Shown here: positions 1-9,000 of the stretch, piece by piece
How the letters are laid out: each line of letters starts with the position of its first letter
Position numbering within the stretch: position 1 is the stretch's first letter
NCBI RefSeq assembly: GCF_014697615.1
Contig: NZ_JACJSD010000016.1
Coordinates: 1-64,000, forward strand
DNA length: 64,000 bases
Source: Nostoc sp. FACHB-280
GTDB taxonomy: Bacteria; Cyanobacteriota; Cyanobacteriia; Cyanobacteriales; Nostocaceae
Direction: 5' to 3'
Program-made: the position numbers and the translations under genes
Notes under the pieces: generated by a model
Databases searched by the model: none
What the model saw: only the letters and a program-made list of their open reading frames with translations
Told to the model about the DNA's origin: nothing

Positions 1-7
1 CAAGTTT

Positions 8-126
8 TCCTGGTGCCTATGGCGCGGTGGAACCACACTGATACATCCCGAACTCAGAGGTGAAACGCTGCTGCGGCTACGATAGTTGGAGGGTCGCCTC
101 CTGCCACAATTGCTCGGCGCCAGGTC
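8..126 (+). rRNA. rrf: 5S ribosomal RNA
   Basis: The stretch shows the cyanobacterial 5S rRNA pattern: a 5' end reading tcctggtgcctatggcg, the internal gaaccacactgatacatcccg and cccgaactcagaggtgaaac segments, and a 3' end ggcgccaggtc that pairs with the 5' end (CCTGG with CCAGG). It is a structural RNA of the large ribosomal subunit. It sits at the very start of the window, so the 23S gene presumably lies just upstream outside it. A strong hairpin terminator follows about 15 bases later, which marks the end of the rRNA operon. The exact termini are uncertain by a few bases. Confidence 0.93.
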
Positions 127-140
127 TTTTAATTTACCGA

Positions 141-180
141 AAGCTCCTTAGTGCTAATGATATTACTAAGGAGCTTTTTA
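141..180 (+). terminator. Rho-independent terminator of the rRNA operon
   Basis: Perfect inverted repeat AAGCTCCTTAGT / ACTAAGGAGCTT with a 12-base spacer, followed by a short T run. It lies directly behind the 5S gene and would end rRNA operon transcription. Confidence 0.85.
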
Positions 181-251
181 GTATTTATTCTCTTCACTCT
201 TCAGATTTGAACATAAAAAATTTTGAACGCAACAGTACCTAGTGACTATTA

Positions 252-1835
252 TCAATTTTTAGCATAACCACAAATTTCAATTTCTGCCTGAGTAAAGTTA
301 TCCTTCAATATCTTACGCAACACACGTTGAATATGCAGGTGTTTTCCTGGCTTAACTTTTGTCAGCGTCAGCAACAATAAGTTATCCTCTCCAAAATGTT
401 CTATTCCTGCTACTCGCGTTGGTTCTAAAACATCAGCTTCTTCCACTTTTAACTGCTGTCCTACCTTTTCCACTACTCGATATACATAATCTAAATTAGA
501 GTCGTAAGAAACACTAAATTCTACTCTTGCATATATATATTGCTTAGAAAAGTTGATAATTGAACCTATATCTCCATTGCGAATAATTTGTAGTTGTCCA
601 TCGGGATGGCGGACATGAGTAGTTCGTAGCTCAATGGCTTCGACAATTCCTTCTACACTTCTTTCTTCCATTTTGCCAGCTTCAATATAATCACCTACCA
701 AGTAATAGTTTTCAAATAAAATCAAAAATCCACAAACAACATCATTAATTAGATTTTGCGCCCCCAGCCCAACTGCTATACCGACAATTCCTGCACCTGC
801 TAATATTGGCGCAGGATCAATGCCAATCAGTTTAAGGATAGTCACTCCGGCAGTAAAATAAATAAAATATTTGGCGAAACTCCGAATTAAGGGAATCAGT
901 GTCAGCCGTTTTTGTCGCTGTGAGTCGTTGACATCTGTGGTTCTTAAATAGAACTCATCCAGTAAAAAGTAAGCAACTTCTATCAAAGTATTGCTAAGAA
1001 AGAAAACACCTATAATTTGAACAACTCTGGGAGTATAAGTACTTATCCACGCAATAGGTTCTATTTCTGGCAGAACGAGATTTACAATCCCAACATAAAG
1101 CACATATTCTAAACATTTTTTAAATAGTGGAATTAGGTGACGCAACCGTTCATATAAGCGCAGAAGATTGTTAGAATGAGAAAACTTGAGACTGAGAGCA
1201 TCAAGAGTATCAACAATGGTTGCAACCGCTTTGACAATTAATAATCCAACTGAAATAGTGATATAAATTTTTAAAGCTATAAACAGATATTTAGTAACAA
1301 TTGTGGGGAGATACAAGAAATTAGCACATAAAATAGCAGTAGCTAGCCATGCACTATGAATAATAATTCTTTTGAAAGTCTGGAAAAAAGCCTCGACACT
1401 TTCATCATTAGCTTTGATTTGATCAACTTTTTTGGCATACTCAGAAATCCAGTCTATGCCGCAGCTTAAAGGTGGTATGCTAAATTTAACTAGCAATAGC
1501 AAAATGAGAGTCTTTAAACTTGTAGTAACCAGATTAACCCAAAATTGTGTAGGAAGGCTACGAATCAAATTAAGTTGAAATTCTTGAACATTTTCACCTC
1601 GATAAATTATCATCCAATTCACAGCAAACAACGCCAAACATATCACCGCATAAATCAGCATTAAAATTCTGACAATACTATGACGTAAAAAGGTGAGATT
1701 TGCAGTTCTTCCTTGCAGCCAAGCAATTTTAGTTAACTGTTTAAAGATAATTCCAACTAGCCAGTTTAATAGCCAAAAAATAAAAAATATAAATATGGCT
1801 TCACCGAAAATAATTGCTATATTTGCTATATTCAT
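252..1835 (-). CDS. MscS-family mechanosensitive ion channel
   Basis: A 527-residue membrane protein. The N-terminal ~330 residues hold several hydrophobic segments. The conserved MscS core begins near residue 335 with the pore-lining TM3 pattern (LAGAGIVGIAVGLGAQNL, then INDVVCGFLILFENYYLVGD), followed by the soluble beta domain (GIVEAIELRTTHVRHPDGQ, then IRNGDIGSIINFSK). MscS-like channels in the inner membrane open under membrane tension and release solutes on hypo-osmotic shock. At over 500 residues it belongs to the long MscS-like class with extra N-terminal helices. The start is an ATG at 1833-1835. It is transcribed alone towards the rRNA operon. A second, unrelated-length MscS gene lies at 56272. 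Confidence 0.9.
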   Translation of the reverse strand: MNIANIAIIFGEAIFIFFIFWLLNWLVGIIFKQLTKIAWLQGRTANLTFLRHSIVRILMLIYAVICLALFAVNWMIIYRGENVQEFQLNLIRSLPTQFWVNLVTTSLKTLILLLLVKFSIPPLSCGIDWISEYAKKVDQIKANDESVEAFFQTFKRIIIHSAWLATAILCANFLYLPTIVTKYLFIALKIYITISVGLLIVKAVATIVDTLDALSLKFSHSNNLLRLYERLRHLIPLFKKCLEYVLYVGIVNLVLPEIEPIAWISTYTPRVVQIIGVFFLSNTLIEVAYFLLDEFYLRTTDVNDSQRQKRLTLIPLIRSFAKYFIYFTAGVTILKLIGIDPAPILAGAGIVGIAVGLGAQNLINDVVCGFLILFENYYLVGDYIEAGKMEERSVEGIVEAIELRTTHVRHPDGQLQIIRNGDIGSIINFSKQYIYARVEFSVSYDSNLDYVYRVVEKVGQQLKVEEADVLEPTRVAGIEHFGEDNLLLLTLTKVKPGKHLHIQRVLRKILKDNFTQAEIEICGYAKN

Positions 1836-2720
1836 TTTTTAATATGATTATTTAAAATAACATCAAATCATTTATCTCACTAAGCTTTTAAATAAGCTGG
1901 TAGTATTTTCATAAATCAGCCCTCAAAAATAAATGATACAGGCTTTTTCAGGGTATATAAAATTGAGGCGCTTTTGCCAGAGTGGTGATTCATTTTTAGT
2001 CTTATATAATAAACTGATACGATTTTTGGATAGCTTATGTAGTTTATTGTTATGATTGTTACTTGATAGCATTTAAAGTACGTAATTATACTTTGAATAC
2101 TCTTAAATTTCTCCGACTTCGTATAAAAATGCAAGGACAGTTAAGACATTTAAGATAGTCTAGATTAATAAATAATTAAAACAAATTGTTTATCTATTTT
2201 TGGGTTTTTCTACTTATCAGTTATAAATTTATTGGGAAAAAAGAGACTAAATATGAGTATTTTTCACTGAAAAATGATTTATTTATCCCAAGGAATCGGA
2301 AAACAGAATTCAGTGATTTAACGGTGCGTTAGCTAAAACCTTACTGAACCAATGGCTACGCTAGGCAGTTTTTCTCAGATTAGTCGGTGGCGTGATAACC
2401 AAGATCACATAGAGTGCAGCTTCTCATAGAATTGGCATCAGCACTTTGCTATCAATAAAAATATATTTTCTCATCTTCTAATAGTATTATTTGAACTCAA
2501 TTTTTCTCTAACCTTATTGCATTATTTTGTTACCCACAATTCCCACCGCAGAAGGAGCCGATTAATATCTCGTTAGTGAGAAGCAATTTTATTTAAATAT
2601 TTTTAATCTAAAAAGTAATTAGACAAGATTTATTTGTTCTCCGCCGAAATAAATTTTAGGTTACTTGATTGCAAATTAAGTATCTATTTATGTTGGCTGT
2701 TGTATTGAATTATTTGGAGG
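1836..2720. other. Long AT-rich intergenic region
   Basis: About 885 bases between the divergently transcribed MscS gene and the DUF2808 gene. It is AT-rich. A 72-codon reading frame on the minus strand (1916-2134) has no recognisable protein features and is not called. Around 2325-2375 there is a degenerate repeat-like stretch (ggtgcgttagctaaaacc ... ggctacgctagg) resembling small dispersed Nostoc repeats. Both flanking promoters should lie here. No RNA gene was recognised. Confidence 0.4.
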
Positions 2721-2726
2721 TTGGTA

Positions 2727-3194
2727 ATGAAGAGATTAATTTTGTTGTCTAGTTTAAGTTTAGCGATCGCAGCTACCTGTCTTCCGGCTCAGGCTCAAAG
2801 ACAAGATATGTCTTACAATAGTAATGCTCCCCGAATTAGCAGTACCAGTGGTTACGATAGTACTCACACAATTACTGTTTACACAGGTATGCAGCCTTTA
2901 TCTTACCTGATAGTTAGGCCTTCAGAGGCTCTAAAAGTTAGCAATGATATTGACGTGACTGATCAATCTGGTCGTCGCGTTGAGGCTAACATTTCTAGAG
3001 ACGGCGAGAGAATGATTAGAATTAACTTCTCTCAACCAGTACCCCCCGGAACTAATCTCAATATTGCTTTTAGAAATATAGACTTTGCCAATGCTTTTCC
3101 TAATAGAAGCTTTGTTTACTATGATATTTCCGGCGGACACATCGGTTTATCGCGAGAAGTTCCCTATGGTTTAGCCCAAGTTCAGGTATATTAA
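2727..3194 (+). CDS. Secreted DUF2808 family protein
   Basis: A 155-residue protein with a clear Sec signal peptide (MKRLILLSSLSLAIAATCLPAQAQ, cleavage after AQA). The mature part matches the pattern of the cyanobacterial DUF2808 family: a short beta-rich domain with an ITVYTG start, 'DVTDQSGRRVEANIS', a 'FSQPVPPGTNLNIAFRNI' core, and a final 'YYDISGGHIG' region. Function is unknown; it probably acts in the periplasm or cell envelope. The start is the ATG at 2727, which has GGAGG at 2716-2720 at good spacing; an in-frame TTG at 2721 is too close to that ribosome binding site. Family assignment is from pattern recognition only. Confidence 0.8.
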   Translation: MKRLILLSSLSLAIAATCLPAQAQRQDMSYNSNAPRISSTSGYDSTHTITVYTGMQPLSYLIVRPSEALKVSNDIDVTDQSGRRVEANISRDGERMIRINFSQPVPPGTNLNIAFRNIDFANAFPNRSFVYYDISGGHIGLSREVPYGLAQVQVY

Positions 3195-3302
3195 TTTTTG
3201 GGTTAAAAGGTAATTAAAAAGTAGAATTACTGCACAATAATTTTTCTACTTTTCCCATCTTTCAAGCTAGATATAGGAATTCTAATTCATGCGTGAATAA
3301 CA

Positions 3303-3335
3303 ATATCCCCGACTCCTTTAAGAAGTCGGGGATAT
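3303..3335. terminator. Hairpin between convergent genes
   Basis: Perfect 12-bp inverted repeat ATATCCCCGACT / AGTCGGGGATAT with a 9-base loop, between the 3' ends of the DUF2808 gene and the DUF4126 gene. It has only a weak T run on either strand. It could act as a bidirectional terminator. The core CCCCGACT / AGTCGGGG also occurs as a common dispersed palindrome in Nostoc-type genomes (recollection, not checked). Confidence 0.6.
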
Positions 3336-3391
3336 AAAATTTGGTATAGCACTCATATTATTCAGAATTCTGACTTTTAAAGTCTAATCGA

Positions 3392-3940
3392 TTAATAAAT
3401 TTTGTTCTTTTGATAACGCCAGTCATACCATTGTTTAGCACTACGTACAGCAAACCACAACAATACTAAAGCAATTATTCCCCCTTGCCACGGTGCATCA
3501 AATGCAAATAACACTAAGGCAATGCAGAGAGTATCTTGCAGAAAAGCCGCCCACAAAGGTAAACCACGTAAGCGATAAAACCAACCAATTTGCACAAGTT
3601 GTAATACTAAAGCTAATAATCCACCCGTTAAAGCAATCAACCAGTCTGGTGTATCTGTAGCGGAAGCAACGGCTAAACCCATAATTGCCCCCACTATTGG
3701 AGATAACAATAGTTCAACTACCTGTATTAATCGTTGTCCCAACAATTTTTTGCTGCCGAAAAATTCTAGTAATGACCAACTGGTAAGTAAGCACAACAAA
3801 ATCTTGGGGGAAATGTGAGATAAAATCGGAGTCTGCGACCACAAGTTGCTGCCCTGCAACAGTCCGATAATTAATAGAGGTATACCTATTCTTAATCCTG
3901 CTGCCGCAGAAGCAGAAAGCATGGCAAGTATTTCAACCAT
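3392..3940 (-). CDS. DUF4126 family membrane protein
   Basis: A 182-residue protein with about five hydrophobic segments. It begins with a small-residue-rich helix (SASAAAGLRIGIPLLIIGLLQ) and contains the 'VVELLLSPIVGAIMGL' and 'LLALVLQLVQIGWFYRLRGLPLW' patterns typical of the DUF4126 family of small integral membrane proteins. No biochemical function is established for the family. The start is an ATG at 3938-3940. It is monocistronic, convergent with the DUF2808 gene and separated from purB by about 240 bases. Confidence 0.75.
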   Translation of the reverse strand: MVEILAMLSASAAAGLRIGIPLLIIGLLQGSNLWSQTPILSHISPKILLCLLTSWSLLEFFGSKKLLGQRLIQVVELLLSPIVGAIMGLAVASATDTPDWLIALTGGLLALVLQLVQIGWFYRLRGLPLWAAFLQDTLCIALVLFAFDAPWQGGIIALVLLWFAVRSAKQWYDWRYQKNKIY

Positions 3941-4184
3941 GAGGGCAAGTGCTAGATAAGTATTTGTTACTTATATTACCCAGTGTTGATCAAAATTACA
4001 GCACATAGAGAAATAATTTAGTAATTGTTGTGACTTAAATTACTAAATTTTGCTCTCTAGTATTGCCAGATGAATGGAATTCGCGGCTATAAAAACAAAG
4101 TCCGCCAGGGCGGACTAACACCAATTCACTTAAATCTTAATTGGTACTTTTATAGCTTTACACCCCTGTGTTTCTTGAAAGGAA

Positions 4185-5480
4185 CTAAATATCCAAACGT
4201 TGGTAAATTTCTTCCAAATGTTGGAGATGGTGTTGAGGATCAAAACACTTTTCTATTTCTGCGGGGGAGAGTTTTGCTGTGACTCGCGGATCTTGGCTAA
4301 TCAAATCGTGAAAATTACCTTCTGGCTTATTCCAAGCAGTATGGGCGCTTTGTTGCACGATCGCATAAGCTTCTTCGCGGCTTAAACCCTTGTCTACTAA
4401 GGTAAGTAGTACTCTTTGACTGAAGACTACACCGCCATAGCAATTAAGATTTCGTGCCATGTTCTCTGGATACACCAGCAGATTTTTCACTAAGTCAGTG
4501 ATTTCTATGAGCATGAAGTGCGTTAAAATACACGCGTCTGGTAACACTACCCGTTCTACAGAACTGTGGGAAATATCCCGTTCATGCCATAAAGCGACGT
4601 TTTCTAAAGTTGCACCAGCATGACTTCTCACCAACCGCGCCATCCCGGTTAATCGTTCGGAACGGATGGGGTTGCGTTTGTGGGGCATAGCACTAGAACC
4701 TTTCTGCCCTTTGGCGAAAAATTCTTCGACTTCCAGAACGTCTGTTTTTTGCAGGTTGCGAATTTCGACGGCAAAACGTTCAATGGATGCAGCTAGTAAT
4801 GCTAATTGCTGCACATAATCGGCGTGGCGATCGCGGGAAATTACTTGAGTGGAAGCTTTATCTGGTTTGAGTCCCAGTTTTTCACAGGCGATCGCTTCTA
4901 CACGGGGTTCAATGTTGGCGTAAGTTCCCACTGCACCGGAAATCTTACCTACAGCAATGGTTTCCCGCAGAATGTTGAGGCGTTCTTGATGACGCAATAC
5001 TTCTGCTAACCAGCCAGCTAACTTAAAACCAAAGGTAATCGGTTCGGCGTGGATACCATGCGATCGGCCAATCATCACGGTATTTTTGTGTTCCCTTGCC
5101 TTTTGGCGAATTACCTCAATCAAATCTGCCAGCCTGTGGGATATCACATCCAAGCTGGCGACTAATTGCAATGCTAAAGCTGTATCTAGTACATCAGAAC
5201 TAGTCAGTCCTAAGTGAATATAACGTCCCGCCTCACCAACATATTCGTTGACATTTGTCAAGAAAGCAATGACATCATGACGGACTTCTGCTTCAATTTC
5301 TAGAATCCGTTTCGGCTCAAAATTAGCTTTGGCTTTGATTTCTTCAACTGCACCAGAGGGAATATAACCTAATTCAGCTTGGGCTTCGCAAGCTGCAATC
5401 TCTACCTGAAGCCAGGTTTTGAACTTATAAAATTCAGTCCACAGGTTGCCCATTTCGGGCAAGGTATAACGCTCAATCAA
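4185..5480 (-). CDS. purB: Adenylosuccinate lyase
   Basis: A 431-residue enzyme of the fumarase/aspartase superfamily. It contains the signature loop GSSAMPHKRNP and the conserved segments 'RHDVIAFLTNVNEYVG', 'HLGLTSSDVLDTAL' and 'MIGRSHGIHAEPITFG' (catalytic His). It makes fumarate from SAICAR and from adenylosuccinate, so it acts twice in purine synthesis. The expected N-terminus (MIERYTLPEMG) is encoded from a TTG codon at 5478-5480. The nearest upstream ATG (near 5503) is in another frame and runs into a stop at the TTG, so TTG appears to be the true start. Length is normal for the family. Confidence 0.95.
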   Translation of the reverse strand: MIERYTLPEMGNLWTEFYKFKTWLQVEIAACEAQAELGYIPSGAVEEIKAKANFEPKRILEIEAEVRHDVIAFLTNVNEYVGEAGRYIHLGLTSSDVLDTALALQLVASLDVISHRLADLIEVIRQKAREHKNTVMIGRSHGIHAEPITFGFKLAGWLAEVLRHQERLNILRETIAVGKISGAVGTYANIEPRVEAIACEKLGLKPDKASTQVISRDRHADYVQQLALLAASIERFAVEIRNLQKTDVLEVEEFFAKGQKGSSAMPHKRNPIRSERLTGMARLVRSHAGATLENVALWHERDISHSSVERVVLPDACILTHFMLIEITDLVKNLLVYPENMARNLNCYGGVVFSQRVLLTLVDKGLSREEAYAIVQQSAHTAWNKPEGNFHDLISQDPRVTAKLSPAEIEKCFDPQHHLQHLEEIYQRLDI

Positions 5481-6026
5481 CGTTCGCGGCAGAATACAAC
5501 TGTCATATTTTACATGCTAATCAGCATTGATAGACAATAAGAAGGTAAGAGGTAACAGGTGACAGCTTGTGTTAGCGTTCGTTGTCCGTTTATCCGAAAT
5601 AGTCACGTTCAGGTAATTCTTGATCAAGTATCGATGCTGTAGTGCGATCGCCTTAAAGGCTTGCATCTGCTCATCCTAACCCGCAGTCCCTAGAAGTCAT
5701 CAATTACAACAGATTCAGCTTTTTGAGCAACAGCACCAACGAAAACATTTCCGCCTTGTTAAAGTCAGGCTTCCAAATCGGATTATCCTCTGACTCCGCC
5801 TATAATGTGGCTTGTTTAGCGTCACAGTTAGCACCGATTTGTTTGTATACCAATACAAAGTAAGAATTCGGCGCAATTTAAATAGCTAATTATGATTTTT
5901 ACATATTTTTAAAGTATTTGACTAATTGTAACAAATAGTGACGAGTCTTGGCCTGCTTATAAAACGAAAATGCTAATTGGGAATACTAGCTTCGTCAAAC
6001 AAAATTACACAATAGGGTAAGTAGAA
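5481..6026. other. Intergenic region with a possible coding relic
   Basis: About 545 bases between the divergent purB and giant kinase genes. The minus strand between about 5806 and 5704 reads without a stop into a peptide ending DNPIWKPDFNKAEMF ... LNLL-stop, which has protein-like composition but no start and no upstream continuation (a TAG interrupts it). It may be the tail of a decayed gene. The rest shows nothing recognisable. Confidence 0.3.
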
Positions 6027-9000
6027 ATGGCAGACGTAAGCTCTACTATAGTGATTCCTGGATATCAAATAATCACACAATTGTATTCCAGTTCTAAAAC
6101 TAGGGTATATCGAGCAATTCGAGAGCCAGAAAAACTTCCAGTAGCGATCAAGATTCTGACATCAGAACATCCCAGCTTTAACGAAATACTGCTATTTCGT
6201 AACCAGTATACAATTAGTAAAAATCTTAATATTCCTGGTATTATTCATCCCTTATCGTTAGAAACCTATGGTAATGGCTATATTTTGGTGATGGAAGATA
6301 GGGGAGAAATTTCTTTAAGAGAATATATTAAAACTACTACCATCTGCCTATCTGAATTTTTAGAGATTGCAATTCAATTAACTGATACTCTTCATGGGTT
6401 AAATCAAAACCGTGTAATTCATAAAGACATTAAACCTGCAAACATTCTGATTCATCCGCAAACAAAGCAAGTTCAACTGATTGATTTTAGTATCGCCTCT
6501 CTATTGCCTAAAGAAAACCAAGAAATAAAAAGTCCTAATATTTTAGAAGGAACACTGGCTTATATTTCTCCAGAGCAAACAGGTAGGATGAATCGAGGAA
6601 TAGACTACCGCAGCGATTTTTATTCTCTAGGAGTAACATTTTATGAATTGTTAACAAAAAAATTGCCATTTAAATCTGATGATCCAATGGAATTAGTGCA
6701 TTGTCATTTGGCGAAAATACCAAATGAAATCAAAAATGAACAGATTCCCCAAGTACTTTCAGATATTGTCATGAAATTGATGGCAAAAAATGCTGAAGAT
6801 AGATATCAGAGTGCTTTGGGGCTAAAATATGATTTAGAAAGTTGTTTATATCAATTAAAAGAAATAGGTAGTATCGATAATTTTCAGGTTGGTCGAAGAG
6901 ATGTGAGCAATCGTTTCTTAATTCCTGAAAAACTCTACGGTCGAGAGACAGAAGTTAAAATCTTACTCGAAGCTTTTGAGCGTGTAGCTAATGGTAGTTC
7001 GGAAATGATGTTGGTGGCTGGATTTTCCGGAGTCGGTAAAACAGCGGTAGTCAATGAAGTCCATAAACCAATTACCCGTCAAAAAGGATATTTTATCAAA
7101 GGCAAATTTGACCAATTTAATCGCAATATTCCCCTATTCGCCTTTGTCCAAACCTTAAGAGATTTGATGGTTCAATTATTGTCAGAATCAGAAATGCAAT
7201 TGCAAACATGGAAAGCTAAAATTCTGGAAGCTGTAGGCGATAATGGACAAGTCTTAATTGAAGTGATTCCTGAACTAGAACTAATTATTGGTAAACAACC
7301 TCCAGCACCGGAATTATCAGGAACTGCGGTACAAAATCGCTTTAACTTATTATTCTCAAAATTTATTGCTGTCTTTACCACCAAAGAACATCCGTTAGTT
7401 ATGTTTCTGGATGACTTACAGTGGGCAGATTCCGCTTCTTTACTGTTAATTAAACTTTTGATGCAGGATAATAATTATTTACTGATATTAGGGGCTTATC
7501 GAGATAATGAAGTCAAAGCTACACATCCTTTCATATTGATGGTAGCAGAACTGAGGCAAGCGCAAAAAACTGTGAATACGATTATTCTTTCGCCTCTGGG
7601 TTTAATTGATGCCAATCAGTTAATTGCTGATACATTGAATTGTATAACCGAGCGAGCATACCCCTTCACAGAATTAATTGTTCGCAAAACCCAGGGAAAT
7701 CCGTTTTTTATCACCCAGTTTCTCAAAGCTTTACACGAAGCAGAACAGATTACATTTAATTCTGAACAAGGCTATTGGGAATGTAATATTGATCAAATCA
7801 ATGAGCTATCTTTAACTGATGATGTAGTAAATTTTCTGGCTGCTCAGTTGCAGAAATTGCCTACTGAAACCCAAGAATTACTTAAGTTAGCAGCTTGTAT
7901 TGGCAATCAATTCGATTTAGCAACTTTAGCAATTATTTGTGAAAAATCACAAGCACATACTGCAATGGTTTTGTGGAAAGCTTTACAAGAAGGATTGATT
8001 GTGCCGCAAAACCAAATGTATAAATTTTACCTGAAATATAATGCTACAGAAGAGAATACTGGCAACATCGAAAATGTAGTGTATCGCTTTCTGCATGATC
8101 GCATCCAACAAGCTGCCTATTCCTTAATTCCTCTGGAACAAAAACAAGCAACGCATCTAAAAATTGGTCAACTTTTGCTCCAGAATATCCCAGCTTCAGA
8201 ACAAGAGCAAAAAATATTTGATATTGTAAACCAGTTAAATTATGGTGTAGAGCTAATTCAAAATTCAGCAGAATTAAATGAGATAGCAAAATTAAATTTA
8301 AAGGCAGGACGTAAAGCAAAAGCTTCTACAGCTTACGCAGCAGCGATTAAGTATTTAAATTTAGGATTGGAAATAATTGCCAAAGATAGCTGGGAAAAAC
8401 AATATGTTTTCTGTTTATCGCTGCATGAAGAAGCCTGTGAAGCCGCTTACCTCAGTGGTGATATTGAAAAGATGGAAGAATTAGCTGCTATAGTAATTCA
8501 TTCAGCCAAAAATATTTTAGAAACCATTAAAGTCTACGAAATCGAAATTCAAGCATACATTACTCAAAATAGACTGACAGAAGCTTTCAAGATAGGTTTA
8601 GATATTCTCAAACTCCTGAATGTTGAATTTCCAAACAAACCATCACAGTCAGATATTCAACAAGCTTTCCAGACTACAGCAGTCAAATTAGGCGATCGGC
8701 AAATAGCAGATTTAATTGACTTACCAGAAATGGGCGATTTAGAAATTTTAGCAGCTATGCGTATTTTATCAAGTATATTTGCTGCCGCCTATCTTGGTAA
8801 TCCCGAATTTTTACCTTTAATCAGCATAAAAATGGTTGACTTATCAATCGATTATGGCAACACAGGTATATCATCTTATGGCTATTGTACTTATGCGTTC
8901 CTCTTGTGTGCTGTAGTTGGTGATATAGATTCTGGTTACGAATTTGGCAAATTATCTTTAAATGTATTGTCTAAAACTAATGCTTCTTTACTACAAGCTA

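Noticed and set aside
1916-2134. 72-codon open frame on the minus strand upstream of the MscS gene
   Set aside because: AT-rich, no ribosome binding site, composition unlike a protein and no family resemblance.
5704-5806. Protein-like reading on the minus strand ending LNLL-stop
   Set aside because: No start codon and an upstream stop; kept only as a possible relic in the intergenic entry.
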